A DNA stretch of 64,000 nt from Amoebidium appalachense. Taxonomy: Eukaryota > Ichthyosporea. The position numbers and the translations under genes were made by a program. The stretch is from the NCBI GenBank assembly GCA_963693365.1, contig CAVNZM010000002.1, positions 930,001 to 994,000 of the forward strand, read 5' to 3'. Below the pieces are notes generated by a model, which saw only the letters and a list, made by a program, of their open reading frames with translations, was not told the origin of the DNA and made no database searches. Position 1 is the first letter of the stretch. Every line of letters starts with the position of its first letter. Shown piece after piece: positions 10,901 to 24,500 of this stretch.

Positions 10901-12258
10901 CGCTAGCTCATCGGCCAGACCGGACCCCTCAATGCCCTGCCCAAGCACAAACGTGGCTGCAATCATCACGGTCACGGTGTCGCCAAAACCTCCTGGTGGT
11001 GGGGAAAAAATGGTGAGCGTCAGGGAGAATATGCACTCAACGTTTGGACAAGGTTATCAGATATGTGTTGGATGATTCGTGGTGTGAGAGAACTGTGGCT
11101 TTTGTGTGGTGTTTGTGCTGATTGAATCGGGGGGATGGGTGGGAGGAAGGGAGGAGGAGGAGGGAGGGGGGTCTTTCATATGGGTCAACAAGTTTCAGAG
11201 ACTGCGCTTTACTAACAGGATAAAAATGTGCTGGCAGAGGCGTGGAAAAAGGGGGATGTCGGGGAAAAGGCTCAGGGCTAGGAGATATTCGAAACCCTAA
11301 TGCAGGTGTATGTAGTACCACAGCTTTTGCCCCCCTTTTCAGTTACCAATGCTCTATTCCTCCTCCCTCTGTGGCTCTCCCTTTCGCTCTCTCTCTTTCC
11401 CCCCTTCTAGAACTCTCCCTCTTGCTCATACGGTTACACGGATAAATACCCCCCTCCCCTCCCCACCCTTCCCCCCAACCCGCCCAACCCTAACCCACCC
11501 CCCGCTCCCTCTTTCGTTCTTCAATGATTTTGAATCCCCCGAGATCACCGTAAGTACGGATAAACGGCTGACTAGATGGAGGCTGTTGGTTTTCATAAAT
11601 GCCTGGAGTGCGGCGACCCTGCTCGCATCCACTTAAATCTGACGTTCCATGCTATCTATTGTATGAACCTACCTAGTGCCTCCTTGGTGGTGATGACGTT
11701 GGCAATGGTGAGTGCAAACAGTCCCAGAAGCACCACCACGTCCAGTCTCAGGCGGTTGCTGGCAAACCCAATGATCTCCAGCGCCAACACGGCAAGCGTG
11801 AAGTACATCTCCCACCTGTAAAGGGGTGTGCTCGTCAACAATAATGACAAACAGATTCAAATATCGTTTAGTGTGTCTTGCTGCGTGGCATACTAACCCG
11901 CGTGTCACCGATATGTCATGAGTCATGACGATGTGTGTACGCGTGTGTGCGTGCCCGGAATGCTTGCACATGTGCGTGGCGCGCGCGTACGCACGTGTGT
12001 GTGTGTGTGTGTGTGCGCGTGCGTGTGTGTGTGTGTGTGTGTGTGTGCACCTGCGAGTTTGTGAGCCACGGCAGTGTGCGCGTGTGTGTGGTTGTGTGTG
12101 TGTGTGCTCGTGATGATGCAACTTCTGGGTGCGTGTATGAGGAGACGGTCGGTGAACTTGACAATCCCATTAGCAGGTTTTGTGGGCATCATAGCTATGT
12201 ACTAGGCAACACAAGTATTCATGCACCATGAGCAAACAAGGATAACTTACCCAGCCAT
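6351..12258 (-). CDS. SLC13/DASS-type anion transporter with a TrkA_C domain
   Basis: Eight exons (minus): 12258-12251, 11815-11673, 10992-10814, 10200-9932, 9420-9213, 8745-8089, 7544-7272 and 6488-6351, all GT-AG. They sum to 1875 nt, i.e. 624 residues plus stop. The coding start is a tiny 8-nt exon (ATGGCTGG, followed by GTAAGT) that joins in phase to [14 protein letters not shown]. Both SNT motifs that bind sodium and substrate in this family are present: [11 protein letters not shown] at about 111 and [12 protein letters not shown] at about 538. The C-terminus [19 protein letters not shown] matches the family. Exon 6 (residues 270-488) opens with a TrkA_C (RCK_C)-like module, [15 protein letters not shown] to about 350, as in some sulfate-transporter-like members. 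Likely a plasma-membrane or organelle anion carrier; substrate not determinable. A charged segment ([16 protein letters not shown]) precedes the TrkA_C module. Confidence 0.92.
9519..9578 (+). repeat. G-tract-flanked intronic repeat, short fragment H
   Basis: A short, diverged 5' piece (TTAGAATGTTTTACAGAGAACGAAG-like, then CACAATGCAGG) between G-runs in SLC13 intron 9421-9931, antisense to the gene. Confidence 0.4.
10578..10732 (+). repeat. G-tract-flanked intronic repeat, copy E
   Basis: Starts TTTGAATGCGTCAAAAAGT, contains AGCAGAGCCCATCCTCAGG and GAATTTCGACC, and ends in a G-run at about 10733-10796. It lies in SLC13 intron 10201-10813 in antisense orientation. A T-run and a CTTTT tract (10481-10561) precede it. 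Confidence 0.75.
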
Positions 12259-12688
12259 TTCCAGTATGTTAATTTCTTGCACCTGCTAGTAGCTTTGTGT
12301 AGGTCGGCCAAAGTTGTACCTTACTCGAACAAAGGCGGCTCAGCTCGGTGCCACAGTCGATAGCCCAAGCGGGTGATGTTGATCGGGTGAGGATCAGTTA
12401 TGCCACAAGGGCTTCGTGCCAAAACTTGACGAGCAGCCTTGAATGAGCTTCTTGTATGTACACGGTCACACAATAGAATCTTTAAACGCTAAGTGTGCTT
12501 TTTGCATGTATTTGTCTGTATGTACATGATCTGTGGTTCCTAGGCAATCAATTATTCAGAAAGTAAGAGCTTCCGAACGCGACTACATCAGTGATGAAAA
12601 GTGCCTCAAAAACCTCAAAATGGCCTTCGAACTCTATGAATCCAGTATTTGCGATTGCAAAACTGACCTTTTTGGACCCAACGACAGC

Positions 12689-13036
12689 CTATTTATAGTG
12701 CGGGTACATAGCCGCAATATTCAGACGGTGTGCGTGCCTGGCACTTGCCAGAGCCCTTGTTTTCAAGGCGAGGGCAGTGCCCACTGTGTGCATGAGGCTG
12801 CCACCGAATCAACGGTTGAAAGCCCCGCTGTTCTGATTGGCGAATAGGTTGAATAGATCTGCTCAAAAATTCTAAAAAATCAAATCTGCTATTTCGATTG
12901 GTCGGATATGAATTATAGTGTTCAAACAGAATGAATTTACGCGATTGGTCGCTCAAAATTAAAAAACCACCAATCAAATAATGCAATCTAAATGATCTTT
13001 CTATCTCTGGCTCATGATTGGTTTATGTGTGCCAAT
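12689..13036 (-). promoter_or_regulatory. Putative promoter: TATA box plus CCAAT cluster for the SLC13 gene
   Basis: On the minus strand TATAAATAG lies at 12697-12689, about 430 bp upstream of the SLC13 start. Beyond it, within 200 bp, are six ATTGG/CCAAT motifs (12836, 12897, 12944, 12970, 13017, 13032). The arrangement resembles an NF-Y type promoter (established for CCAAT boxes in other eukaryotes); use here is inference. Confidence 0.5.
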
Positions 13037-13211
13037 CGCTCATTTTCTACGCACATTTCGAACGTTCCTTTGCTGGCTGAGCCGGCCTGGATTCAGCTGG
13101 ACATCTCACGTGCTTGCACCTCAAACGCCTACGGCCTACCCGCCTGTGCACAAGGTTCTGTACACGCACTTTCAAACTGAAACACACACACAACACACAC
13201 ACACACACACA

Positions 13212-13243
<32 letters not shown>

Positions 13244-13360
13244 CACACACGCACGCACACACACTGCACACACGCACACACGCACACACACACACACCCA
13301 CACCCACACACACGCACACAGGCACACAAACACACTGTGACGCACACGCACGTAATTTGA

Positions 13361-13409
<49 letters not shown>

Positions 13410-13817
13410 TGACGCACACAACACGCACATGCACACACGCACACGCACGCACGTACACAATCATTCACCCACTGGCACCCACACCTACGGGCACATACGC
13501 ACGCACGCACGTACGGGTGTGCACACACACGCACACAAACACAAACACAAACACACAAATTTCACACAAACACGGGTTGTACACAGACACACACACACAC
13601 ACACACGTGCACACACACACACACACATACACACACACACGCACGCACACGCACACACACTATAACAGGCACATATGCGCATGTGCGTTCACTGCCATAC
13701 TGTCACAAAAAAGCCCCTAGGCCTTTCCCGAAGTCCGGCCATGAGTGAATGAGGGCCGGTGGGGGTTGTGCGTGTGTGCATGTGCGTGTCACCGTGGTGT
13801 GCTTGTGTGTGTGTGTG

Positions 13818-13853
<36 letters not shown>

Positions 13854-14732
13854 GGTTCCGGAGAAGGGGAGAACACCAAAACTGTTACAAACCTGTTACA
13901 AGCAATGCAACATTTTGTCGAGGAACAAAGAGCCATAAGTGATTGGTGATGCATAGATTTTTGTACGTGCACATGAGAGTGGAAAAACATGAAGTGTGGA
14001 TGTGCACAAAACCCTCCCTCCCCTCCCCCTTCCGCCCCCCCCCCCCCCTCTCCCCCCCCCCCCCCCCCCCCCCTTTCCCCTTCAGCCTTGGTAGTTTAAT
14101 TGTCCTGGCCCAGGGGTACCGTATTGCAGCATGCTATAATAAGCACCAAAACATATTTGCTCTTAGGGGCGATATTAGTGCACTGTCATTGCTGTGTGGT
14201 AAACGGTAGTTTCCCTAGAGGGCCTGCAAAGGTCCTTCGGGAACAGAACGTGATCATTGAATAGTTAAGCGTTTACGGGTTTGATTAGGTCTTATTCGGA
14301 ATCCAAACCACCGTCTTTTGGGTGGGTCGATTTCGGTGACGGATATTATGTAGTAGTGCATGCATCCAGAAGAGAGGTTTGATTTTTCGCCTTCTGTTTT
14401 TAAGCAGTGCTGATCATAGTATTTATTTATTCAACGGTGTTAACTAAAGAATTGTTTCTGGGGGGGTTGGGGAGGGGGTGGCGAAAAGGGAGGTGTGTGG
14501 CCATGGATGAGAAGGGGGAAGGAGGAGGGGAAGCAGCAAGAGGAAGGGAGAGAGGGTGGGGAGAGGGAGTGAGGGAGGAAGGGTTGGGGGGGAAAGTCGT
14601 GGAGCAAAAGAGAGGGAGATGGGAGGAGAGAAAGAGAGAGAGGGAGAAAGAGAGATTGAGAGAGAGAAGAGAGAGCCTGCGACAGAGAGAGAGTGTGACA
14701 GAGACAGAGAGAGAGAGATAAAAAGAGCGAGC

Positions 14733-14827
<95 letters not shown>

Positions 14828-14896
14828 AGAGGGAGAGAGAGAGAGAGAGAGAGAGAAGAAAGAGAGAGAGAGAGAGAGCCTCGGAGTGAGAGAGCC

Positions 14897-14931
<35 letters not shown>

Positions 14932-15753
14932 CTCGGAGAGGGGGGGGGGGGGGGGGGGGGGAAGAGAAGGAGAGAGAGATATATATATGTCGGTGTGCGT
15001 GTCTGAAAGGAATTCGAAGGAAGAAAAATAGCAAGAGAGAGAGCGGGGGGCAGGGGGGGTGAGGATAACGGAGAGCCTCGGGGAGATACCCAAACCGCGA
15101 GGGAAGGGGCAACTAGTCGGTTGAGATGCACTGTGATTCCACACAACAATTGCAAACATCCCAAGTCAGCTGACTGTGGCTCAGTGGCTGCATGGTACTA
15201 AGCGGGCTACAGCATATATCTGGCCGTGACAATCAGCCAATGGCACACAAGATAGCCAGAACTTGCATAGCTGCTCACTTGCTCAGCCAAATCATGAGTG
15301 GAGTATAGTGTTAGGGCACATCCATGAGATGTGTGCATTCGGCCTTGGCAACTTCTAGCGGTTGCCCTCCAGCCGAATGGAGATAAATGGCAAAATGGCA
15401 CAAAACATACAACGGGGGAAGGGGGAAAGGGGGAAGGGGGAGAAGGGAGGGAGGGGGGAGGCTTAATTGCAATTTGAAATTTTAGTTAACAAGTGGTTGA
15501 ACCATCCGGGCTGCAGTCGAAGTTTTGCGCTGAAAAGATAAATTGCGGTGTTTCTTTTTTGATTTTGTTACAAACCCGATCGATGGTCTTTCCGAATCTG
15601 TTTTCGTGTGGTGTGTGTATGGATGCAAGGACAAGGAATAGGGCTTGTTGTGTTTGTAGTCACCCTGAACCCTGAATGCATGCTGCTCAGCTATAGGAGG
15701 CATTGGTGGTGGTGGTGGTGGGGGGGTGGGCGAACCGGGAGGAGCGAGGGCTG

Positions 15754-15789
<36 letters not shown>

Positions 15790-16636
15790 CTCTGGATTTG
15801 TTCACGTTGAGGAGTGGTCGAAAACAATCGGTGATGTATCAAACCGGGTGCGGAGGGCTCGTGGCATAGCACCTAGCCTAGATGATTAACTTATTAGTTA
15901 GCCTCAAAACCCTCGATACCTTCAGCTTTGAAACACCTTTTTCCAATCTAGAGCCTAGATGAGTCCAGCAAAGTCTCTTGCCCCATTGCGAGTAATCCGG
16001 CCTAGTGCAATTCTCATGTGTGAGCGCGACCGAGGAGAAACGGAGGGCGGGGGGGGGGGGGGGGGGGGCACGGGTGGTAATATAAGTTTTTATGAAACAA
16101 TAAAGAAAGTAGGGATGGGGGGGGGGGGGGGGGGGGGAGGCACGGGTGGTAATATGTTTTATAAAACAATAAAAAAGTAGGAATAAAAAAACGTTTTTAT
16201 AAAACAATACAAAAAAGTAGGAATATGCACAATAGATTTAAAGGAATTGGAAAGTTTGGTCTGGTCCGGCTAGATATTAGCCGTTAGCATCACACGTACA
16301 CCACTCACCAGGCTCTTCTTTCACCTGTGCATTCGCCATGATTCATGTACTTAATTAATCCCATTGGGTCTTTGATCGTCCAGCGACCAATCAAAAAAGT
16401 CCTTACTAGTCACGTGCCTCATCCCACGGCGGACACCACTCTGGGTGCACCATCGTGCGTGCCGAATTCATAGTGACAAATCGGGCAACTTATAATTACG
16501 TGCACTTTATTGGCTCACATTACGTAAACTTGTTATGTTAGAACTCTTAAAGTCAGATACATGCTATCACCAAACACATCCACCGACACATTTATTGCAA
16601 CAGGCTGTCATTCAGTACACTAGTATGTGTGCAAAG

Positions 16637-16670
<34 letters not shown>

Positions 16671-17094
16671 AGAAGAAAAAATAGCCGCGAATCAAAGATG
16701 AAAGGAAAGAGCAGAAGATTACGCTGGTTCACAGGCACAGCCTATGTTATGCTATGTGCACATTCGTGAAAACTCAAAGCTGTATGTGCATTTTTTTGCA
16801 TAATCACCATCCGAGTTGTGTTTGAGGAGAATACAGTTCGAAACGAATCAATGCCAGTTTTGCCAACAACACGTGAGTCACTACTATGCTATCGGGGCAT
16901 CAAAAGAAGATCTTAACCAACGGGCATGCAAAGGACACGTAAAAGTACGGCCACGTTCCCCTAAATTTAAAAAATCTATATCATGACTCCTGCTTATATT
17001 CGGAATCCGACACGTAGACAATCTATACGATAGACAACCAATACGATCTTTGAAGTGTTTGATTGGCAAAATGATGGAATCCACGGCCATAACA
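13037..17094. other. Intergenic, microsatellite rich
   Basis: Between the SLC13 promoter and the ZIP 3' end. It holds a CA-rich block (13182-13660), a G-run (13820-13852), C-runs near 14034-14073, a long GA-rich block (about 14630-14960), G-runs near 15755-15788 and a 29-base A-run (16637-16665). Two imperfect tandem copies of a segment CACGGGTGGTAATAT followed by an A-rich tail occur at 16067-16225, each preceded by a G-run. No gene supported. Confidence 0.8.
14630..14935. repeat. GA/CT microsatellite block
   Basis: Almost continuous GA dinucleotides with interspersed GGA and CTCGGAG units. Long Arg/Glu or Ser/Leu open frames here are repeat readings. Confidence 0.95.
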
Positions 17095-19791
<2,697 letters not shown>

Positions 19792-20563
19792 CCTCTACAC
19801 TTCGCTAGCAATAAGCTACCAACATGCTCATGAAATAAAGTATGCAGTGAGAGGTGTTCTAGTGTGGGGAGAGAGAGAAACGAGAAAACAACAAATGTGT
19901 CCCTCGTGAGTCGTGCTACCCAGAAAAAAAATGCGCGGGTGTGTACGGCGAAGAATGATGGAACGGTCAATTCTAGAAGCGCGTTTTTGCGGGTTGCGCG
20001 CAAGATGATTGGTGGCTTTCGTGAATCGGTGACAACAATACATGATATGTAGTCAATAGCTCGAAATGCTTTTTCTTCGCTTTTTCTACACTAGGCCAGT
20101 CTCACCATTGAGCAACTTGATGCAAAAAAATACTGGTCAGGCTGACCTTACAGCAGCAGACGTGAATTTTCAATTAGAGAAAAACAAAAAATTGCATTCA
20201 GAAGCCTAATCACCACAAGTGGCCTCCTGTCTTGTTTTGCAGTTTTCGCTTGCCCCAGAGTCAGCCACAGAGTGGTCCGATATCAATTATATAGTAATAG
20301 ACCCAATCAGATGTGGCTGGAATTCGCCTGCAGCCGCTGCTCAGTACGACAGAACTGTAGCAGGCCCCGTAAAAGCGCATACAGTGTAAATAGCATATAT
20401 ACTGCATGCTATTATTCTATAGTTTCTTTTATTTTGATTTGCGTTCGCTATTTGTGTAACAGACGGTCCAGGCCTCCAAGTCAGGCTCTCAGTTAGGTGC
20501 ACGTGCACCCACGTGCCGTTGCATACTTTTGATCGTCAGCTGAGAGAACCGACGGCTTCAGAC
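19792..20563. other. Intergenic upstream of ZIP
   Basis: Presumed 5' flank of the ZIP gene. An ATTGG motif at 20009-20013 and a CCAAT at about 20304 are seen; no clear minus-strand TATA box. No other gene supported. Confidence 0.5.
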
Positions 20564-20813
20564 CAAGGCCTCCTAAATACCACACCTATTTAGGAGGCCT
20601 TGCTTCAGGCAGGGATGTGTCGGTCGCTGGCCGGGTGGGTCTCGGGCGGGTTTACACAAAGGCCGGGTGGATCTCGGGCCGGGTCGTCTTTTTTCGGTCC
20701 GGACCAGGTTGGTTCTCGGGTCTTGGACCCTTGTGATCGGGTTGACCCGCGGGTTACCAAATGCGAAAACCTCGGGTGTTCGCCCGGACTGGCCATATAC
20801 GTGTGTAGTATTC

Positions 20814-20856
<43 letters not shown>

Positions 20857-21473
20857 ACGTGTGTGTGTGTGTGATATGCTTGCGTGCGTGCGTGCTGTGT
20901 GTGCACATGTGCTCGCCGTGTGTGTGTGGCTTTTCCACGCATGGTGTCTACATGTGAACAGACAGTGCTCGTGTGCTTGCGGCTTACTAGTTTGATTATA
21001 TAGAGCTTGGTTGTGGTGAATAAAGCAAACACAACGTAACGTGCACAGCAGTTACGATTGTCTCTCTCTTTTTTCTTTTTCTTTTTCTTTTTCTTTTTAT
21101 ATTAAGCGCTAGCCTAGCCTCAGTACTCTACTACTGTAGCTAACTATGCCTCGGCAATGTTTATACTACGTTATGGACATGAATAAAATACTGTATTGTT
21201 ATTGGTTCACTGTGCAATCCCTGAAAACCAATTATCAATCCAAATTTACTACTTATTATGGTTAATATATCATGCTTTACCCTGACCCGGCGGGAACTGA
21301 CCGGGTCAGAGCCATCGGTCGGGCTGGGTACGGGTCTGACCCGCCGGGTCATAAAGCCGACCGGGTTTGAGCAAAAATGCCCCGGGTCGGGGTTGGGTAA
21401 CGCCGACCCGGCCGGGTTGGTTCTCGGGTCGACCCAATCAAGAGTCATATACCGAGGTCAGCTGCCGAAATCA

Positions 21474-21560
21474 GAGTTCACAGGCCTCGTCGGGTGGGTT
21501 CATGACCGACGCACCGAAGGTGCGGAGGTCATGAACCCACCCGACGAGGCCTGTGAACTC
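21474..21560. repeat. Perfect 34-bp inverted repeat (hairpin) inside the hAT-like element
   Basis: Arms 21474-21507 and 21527-21560 are exact complements. The 19-base centre itself contains CGCACCGAAGGTGCG, so almost the whole 87 bases can fold. Weaker complementarity extends outward to about 21450 and 21587 (CCGAGGTCAGCT against AGCTGACCGAGG-like ends). Confidence 0.95.
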
Positions 21561-21701
21561 GGATGGAGGCAAGCTGACCGAGGTAAATATGACTCGGTTT
21601 GTACGCGAGAACTCGCTTAGTCTACTGTATTTATTTGCATAATCCAGAACCAGTCTGGTTTACATAGTCACTAAAAATATTATTTGTGAAGTATTGTATA
21701 T

Positions 21702-22048
21702 TTAGTTTTTCTTATTATCCTGCTGGGTTTCAAAAGGCTGATTTACATAAATATTGATGTTTCCATGTACGGTGACCGTGGCACCCCGGAAAAAATCCTG
21801 CAGTGCTGCATTCATTGATGTTTGATTGGTAGTTCTTTTCTCGATTTGATTGGTTGTCTGTGGAATGCAAACATTCGTGTGATTGGTCACCGGGGCAAGT
21901 ACACGTGTACCTCCTGCACTGTCAACTGTGATGGTTCGATTTGTTGCTCCTGTATTTTGTCAACGCCCTGCTTTTGGTCGGCAGATTTAAGAATTTTGTT
22001 GGTAACGTCTTCGGAGAGGACGATTGGGGCGGCGCGCTTCTGAGCCAT
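21702..22048 (-). CDS. Small hypothetical gene carried in the hAT-like element
   Basis: Proposed exons 22048-21911 and 21857-21702 with a 53-bp GT-AG intron (GTACAC donor, TTCCACAG acceptor) give 97 residues. It begins MAQKRAAPIVLSEDVT and ends QPFETQQDNKKN. The ATG has a good context (ACCACAATGG). A minus-strand TATA box (ATATAAA at 22130-22124) lies about 80 bp upstream, with an ATTGG motif at 22193. The product is Gln/Lys/Asp-rich and polar, with no signal peptide or membrane segment. I do not recognise a family. It may be a gene fragment captured by the transposon or a relic of an element gene. Confidence 0.4.
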
Positions 22049-22123
22049 TGTGGTGTTGTGGTGTGAGAAAGGAATTTGAGTGCTCGTAATTCTTATGATG
22101 CAGACTGAATGCCATTTTGCCCC

Positions 22124-22229
22124 TTTATATGCTACCTTCCGAAACACGCCGTGGTGATTTGCGGATCAGTTTTTAACATGTTCTCGATTGTGATTGGACA
22201 ATCTCAACGCAGTCGAGCGGGTATATAAA
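22124..22229. promoter_or_regulatory. Back-to-back TATA boxes with a shared ATTGG motif
   Basis: A minus-strand TATA (22130-22124) faces the small gene. A plus-strand TATATAAA (22222-22229) points the other way. ATTGG at 22193-22197 lies between them. This may be a bidirectional promoter; no plus-strand product is recognisable. Confidence 0.4.
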
Positions 22230-22302
22230 GCGCAAACACAGTCAGTTTGTCTGTTTGGACACATCGCCAATTGTAGTGCGATGGGTTTTTAGAAAACTTG
22301 TC

Positions 22303-22379
22303 GAGGTCGCATGGAAACCGGGAGGATGGGGGGAAACCAGCTGGTTTCTACCCACCCTCCCTGGTTTCCATGCGACCTC
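22303..22379. repeat. Inverted repeat (hairpin) inside the hAT-like element
   Basis: The outer 17 bp are exact complements (22303-22319 and 22363-22379, GAGGTCGCATGGAAACC). The centre is the palindrome GAAACCAGCTGGTTTC (22333-22348). The segments between are nearly complementary. Confidence 0.9.
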
Positions 22380-22584
22380 ATCTGAATAAACTGAAGTTCA
22401 TTTAGCAACCTCCCAATACATGAACCCCACGACCAAGCGTACAAACCCGACACATCCCTGTTTAGGAGGCCTTGCTTCAGGTGTGGTATTTAGGAGGCCT
22501 TGCTTCAGACACTCGCATACAGGATATTTTCATACATTCTCCTGATTGGATCACATCGCCCAATCAGTAATTTGGCATTATATA

Positions 22585-22973
22585 TTATAAGATACTGGCA
22601 GGCGAATGCGGGGCTAGCCCGTCTGCTAGATGGGGCCGGTGGCTCATGCCCCTCGCGCAGGTAATCCAAAACTGTCATGAGAAAACGAATGTTGAAGAGT
22701 GTGTGTGTTTGTGATCCACGTCCTGTGTGTGTGCATGTGCTCATGTGTGTACACGTGTGTGCGTGTGTGTGTTCCTATGTGTATCACAGTGTGCACATGT
22801 ACATGTGTGTGTGTGTGTGTGTGTGTGACGTGTGTGTGTGTGTGTTTGTGTGTGTGTATGTGTCACGGTTCCTGTCGCGAGAAACTAGGAGGTACGTGTG
22901 CGGGGAAAGTCTTTGGGCGTTTGGGACAGGAAGAGAGGGGTGGGGTGGGGGGAGGGGGGAGTAGGGGGGGGGG

Positions 22974-23010
<37 letters not shown>

Positions 23011-23108
23011 TTAGTACACACCTGTGCACCCAGGGCGACAGTAAACAGGAGCAGAACGACCTGCCATGTCCTCATTCCACCACCAGAACCAACCTTGCGG
23101 GAACCCAT
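22585..23108 (-). CDS. Possible short secreted peptide (signal-peptide exon)
   Basis: The first exon 23108-23022 encodes MGSRKVGSGGGMRTWQ followed by VVLLLFTVALGAQ, a plausible signal peptide, and ends at a good donor (CAG then GTGTGT). An acceptor at 22671 (CATGACAG) would add 28 residues and a stop at 22585, giving 57 residues. The second exon is GC-rich but unrecognised, and another reading frame stays open further, so the 3' structure is uncertain. The hAT-like insertion (target site at 22503) lies just downstream and may have truncated the gene. Confidence 0.3.
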
Positions 23109-24029
23109 ATTGTGTGGGCAAATGACTCAACAACGCCGTTATAATTACGTGGCTACGCGAAGTACTTTTGAAAAGAAGTGTGCTTGGTTTGTTTCAGTAC
23201 GTTTACTGAGTGCCCCCGTTACGTTTTACTGGGTGGTAACGTGCCATCGCTGCCCAAAACGCATTGCCGCGCTCGCTGCAAACAGCGCAACGATCTAGAC
23301 AATTGGTACCGAGATGGGCGCAAATTGTCCAATCGCATTTAGAGACCCCCAAGGTAGTCAAACTTCGTACCCCAAAAGTTCAAATTACAGTATTTGACAC
23401 CGGTATCCGTTCTCCGTTCCTTATCGGGGCTATAAACACCCACTTATTTGCTCTTCAAAATCCGTATCAGCGATTGGGCAAAAGCGTTTTTATCGTTTAC
23501 CCTCCTCCCATTAGCCAATCAAATCGCATATATTCGCAGCTACCCCGGCCTCCCCTCACCTCCCCCGGGGAGTCCCCCCCTCCACGTCCGGATCTTTCGA
23601 ACCCTACTTCTATTTGATCTCGTGGAGTAGAAAGGAGCCTACCGGCCCCAATAATAACTATATTACGTTGTTTTTATATTATTTCACAACTATATTACAT
23701 TGATTTTTAACCGCTATGTGATGTCACAGATCACATACCTCCAGGCTCCATGGTACTTTTTTGCCATCCTCTGTTCTGAGTGACCAATCATGGCCGCTGT
23801 ATGCGGATATCCTGTATGAAGTATCCGAAAATTCTGAGAGAATGATTGGCTCAGTAGCACACATTTGGATTGGTTCGCAGATTCCCCCTAAACTTTGGTC
23901 ACTCTTTCGTGACATCATGTAACCTTTTTGTGCAGGCTGTGAAATTACTGTTTTGACCAGGGGCATTTCGGGCCTACGCCCTACGGCCCGAAGCCCGATG
24001 ACCCTAACCGTGCCACACGCCACGGGGGG
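23109..24029. other. Intergenic with CCAAT motifs and a possible 5' exon
   Basis: Several CCAAT/ATTGG motifs (about 23315, 23476, 23514, 23778, 23845, 23869). On the minus strand an open stretch ends at a consensus donor (CTGGAG then GTATGT, about 23738). It could be a 5' exon of the gene at 23.1 kb; this is weak. Confidence 0.3.
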
Positions 24030-24047
24030 TATATTTTTACCCCCCGA

Positions 24048-24094
<47 letters not shown>

Positions 24095-24127
24095 ATATTT
24101 TTACCCCCCCCCCCCCCCCCCCCCCTC
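24030..24127. repeat. Repeated GGGGGTATATTTTTACCCCC hairpin around a poly-G tract
   Basis: Two copies of a G-TATATTTTTA-C hairpin (about 24034-24055 and 24088-24110), the first followed by a G-run and the second by a C-run. Confidence 0.85.
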
Positions 24128-24500
24128 CGCGGTGTACGTGTGTACGTCGTATACTTGTGTACGTGTGTGTCTACTGCCAATGTGTGTGCGTGTGTGTGCG
24201 TACGCGTACGTGTGCACTGTGGTACACATGTGAGTGTGTGTGTGCACTGCAGTGTGTGCAACGGTGCGTGTGTGTGTGCCTTTGGTATACTAGCTCTGGC
24301 GTCACGGTGTCTCATGTGTGTGTATGTACATGTGCCTGTGTGTGCCGTGTAAGACCAGCTCTGCACGGACATGTGTGTGTGTGTGTGTGTGTGTGCGTGT
24401 GTGTGTGTGCGTGTGTGAGTTTATGCGTGTGTGTGCAGCATGTGTACGTGTGTGTACGACGTGTGTGTGTGTGATGCATGTGTGTGTGTGAGTACACTCA
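24128..24500. repeat. Interrupted GT microsatellite
   Basis: GT dinucleotides with frequent ACGTGTGTAC and GCACTG interruptions. Cys/Val and His/Thr open frames are repeat readings. Confidence 0.9.

Larger units (their letters stand above)
20564..22502. mobile_element. hAT-like DNA transposon, non-autonomous (TIR + 8-bp TSD)
   Basis: The ends are perfect 24-bp inverted repeats: 20564-20587 starts CAAGGCCTCCTAAATACC and 22479-22502 is its exact reverse complement. Each end is flanked outside by the same octamer CTTCAGAC (20556-20563 and 22503-22510). Eight-base duplications and CA-starting termini are typical of the hAT superfamily. A second inverted pair lies just inside (CAGGGATGTGTCGG at 20609-20622 and its complement at 22447-22460). 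TTTAGGAGGCCTTGCTTCAG recurs at both ends in direct orientation. The interior has GGGTC/GACCC-rich blocks (20630-20790, 21280-21440), a GT tract (20817-20873), two strong hairpins and a small candidate gene, but no transposase. Length 1939 bp. Confidence 0.88.

Noticed and set aside
13047-13665. Long Cys/Val and His/Thr-rich open frames (also near 24.1, 25.0, 26.7, 41.5, 51.1, 58.1, 60.2 and 62.6 kb)
   Set aside because: They are dinucleotide CA/GT repeats read in frame; composition is entirely repetitive and no splice context or domain supports them.
14427-15164. Long Ser/Leu or Arg/Glu open frames (also 40804-41106)
   Set aside because: GA/CT microsatellite readings.
15178-15240. Another A-box-like GGCTCAGTGG as a tRNA gene
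   Set aside because: No B-box at the proper distance and no cloverleaf apparent.
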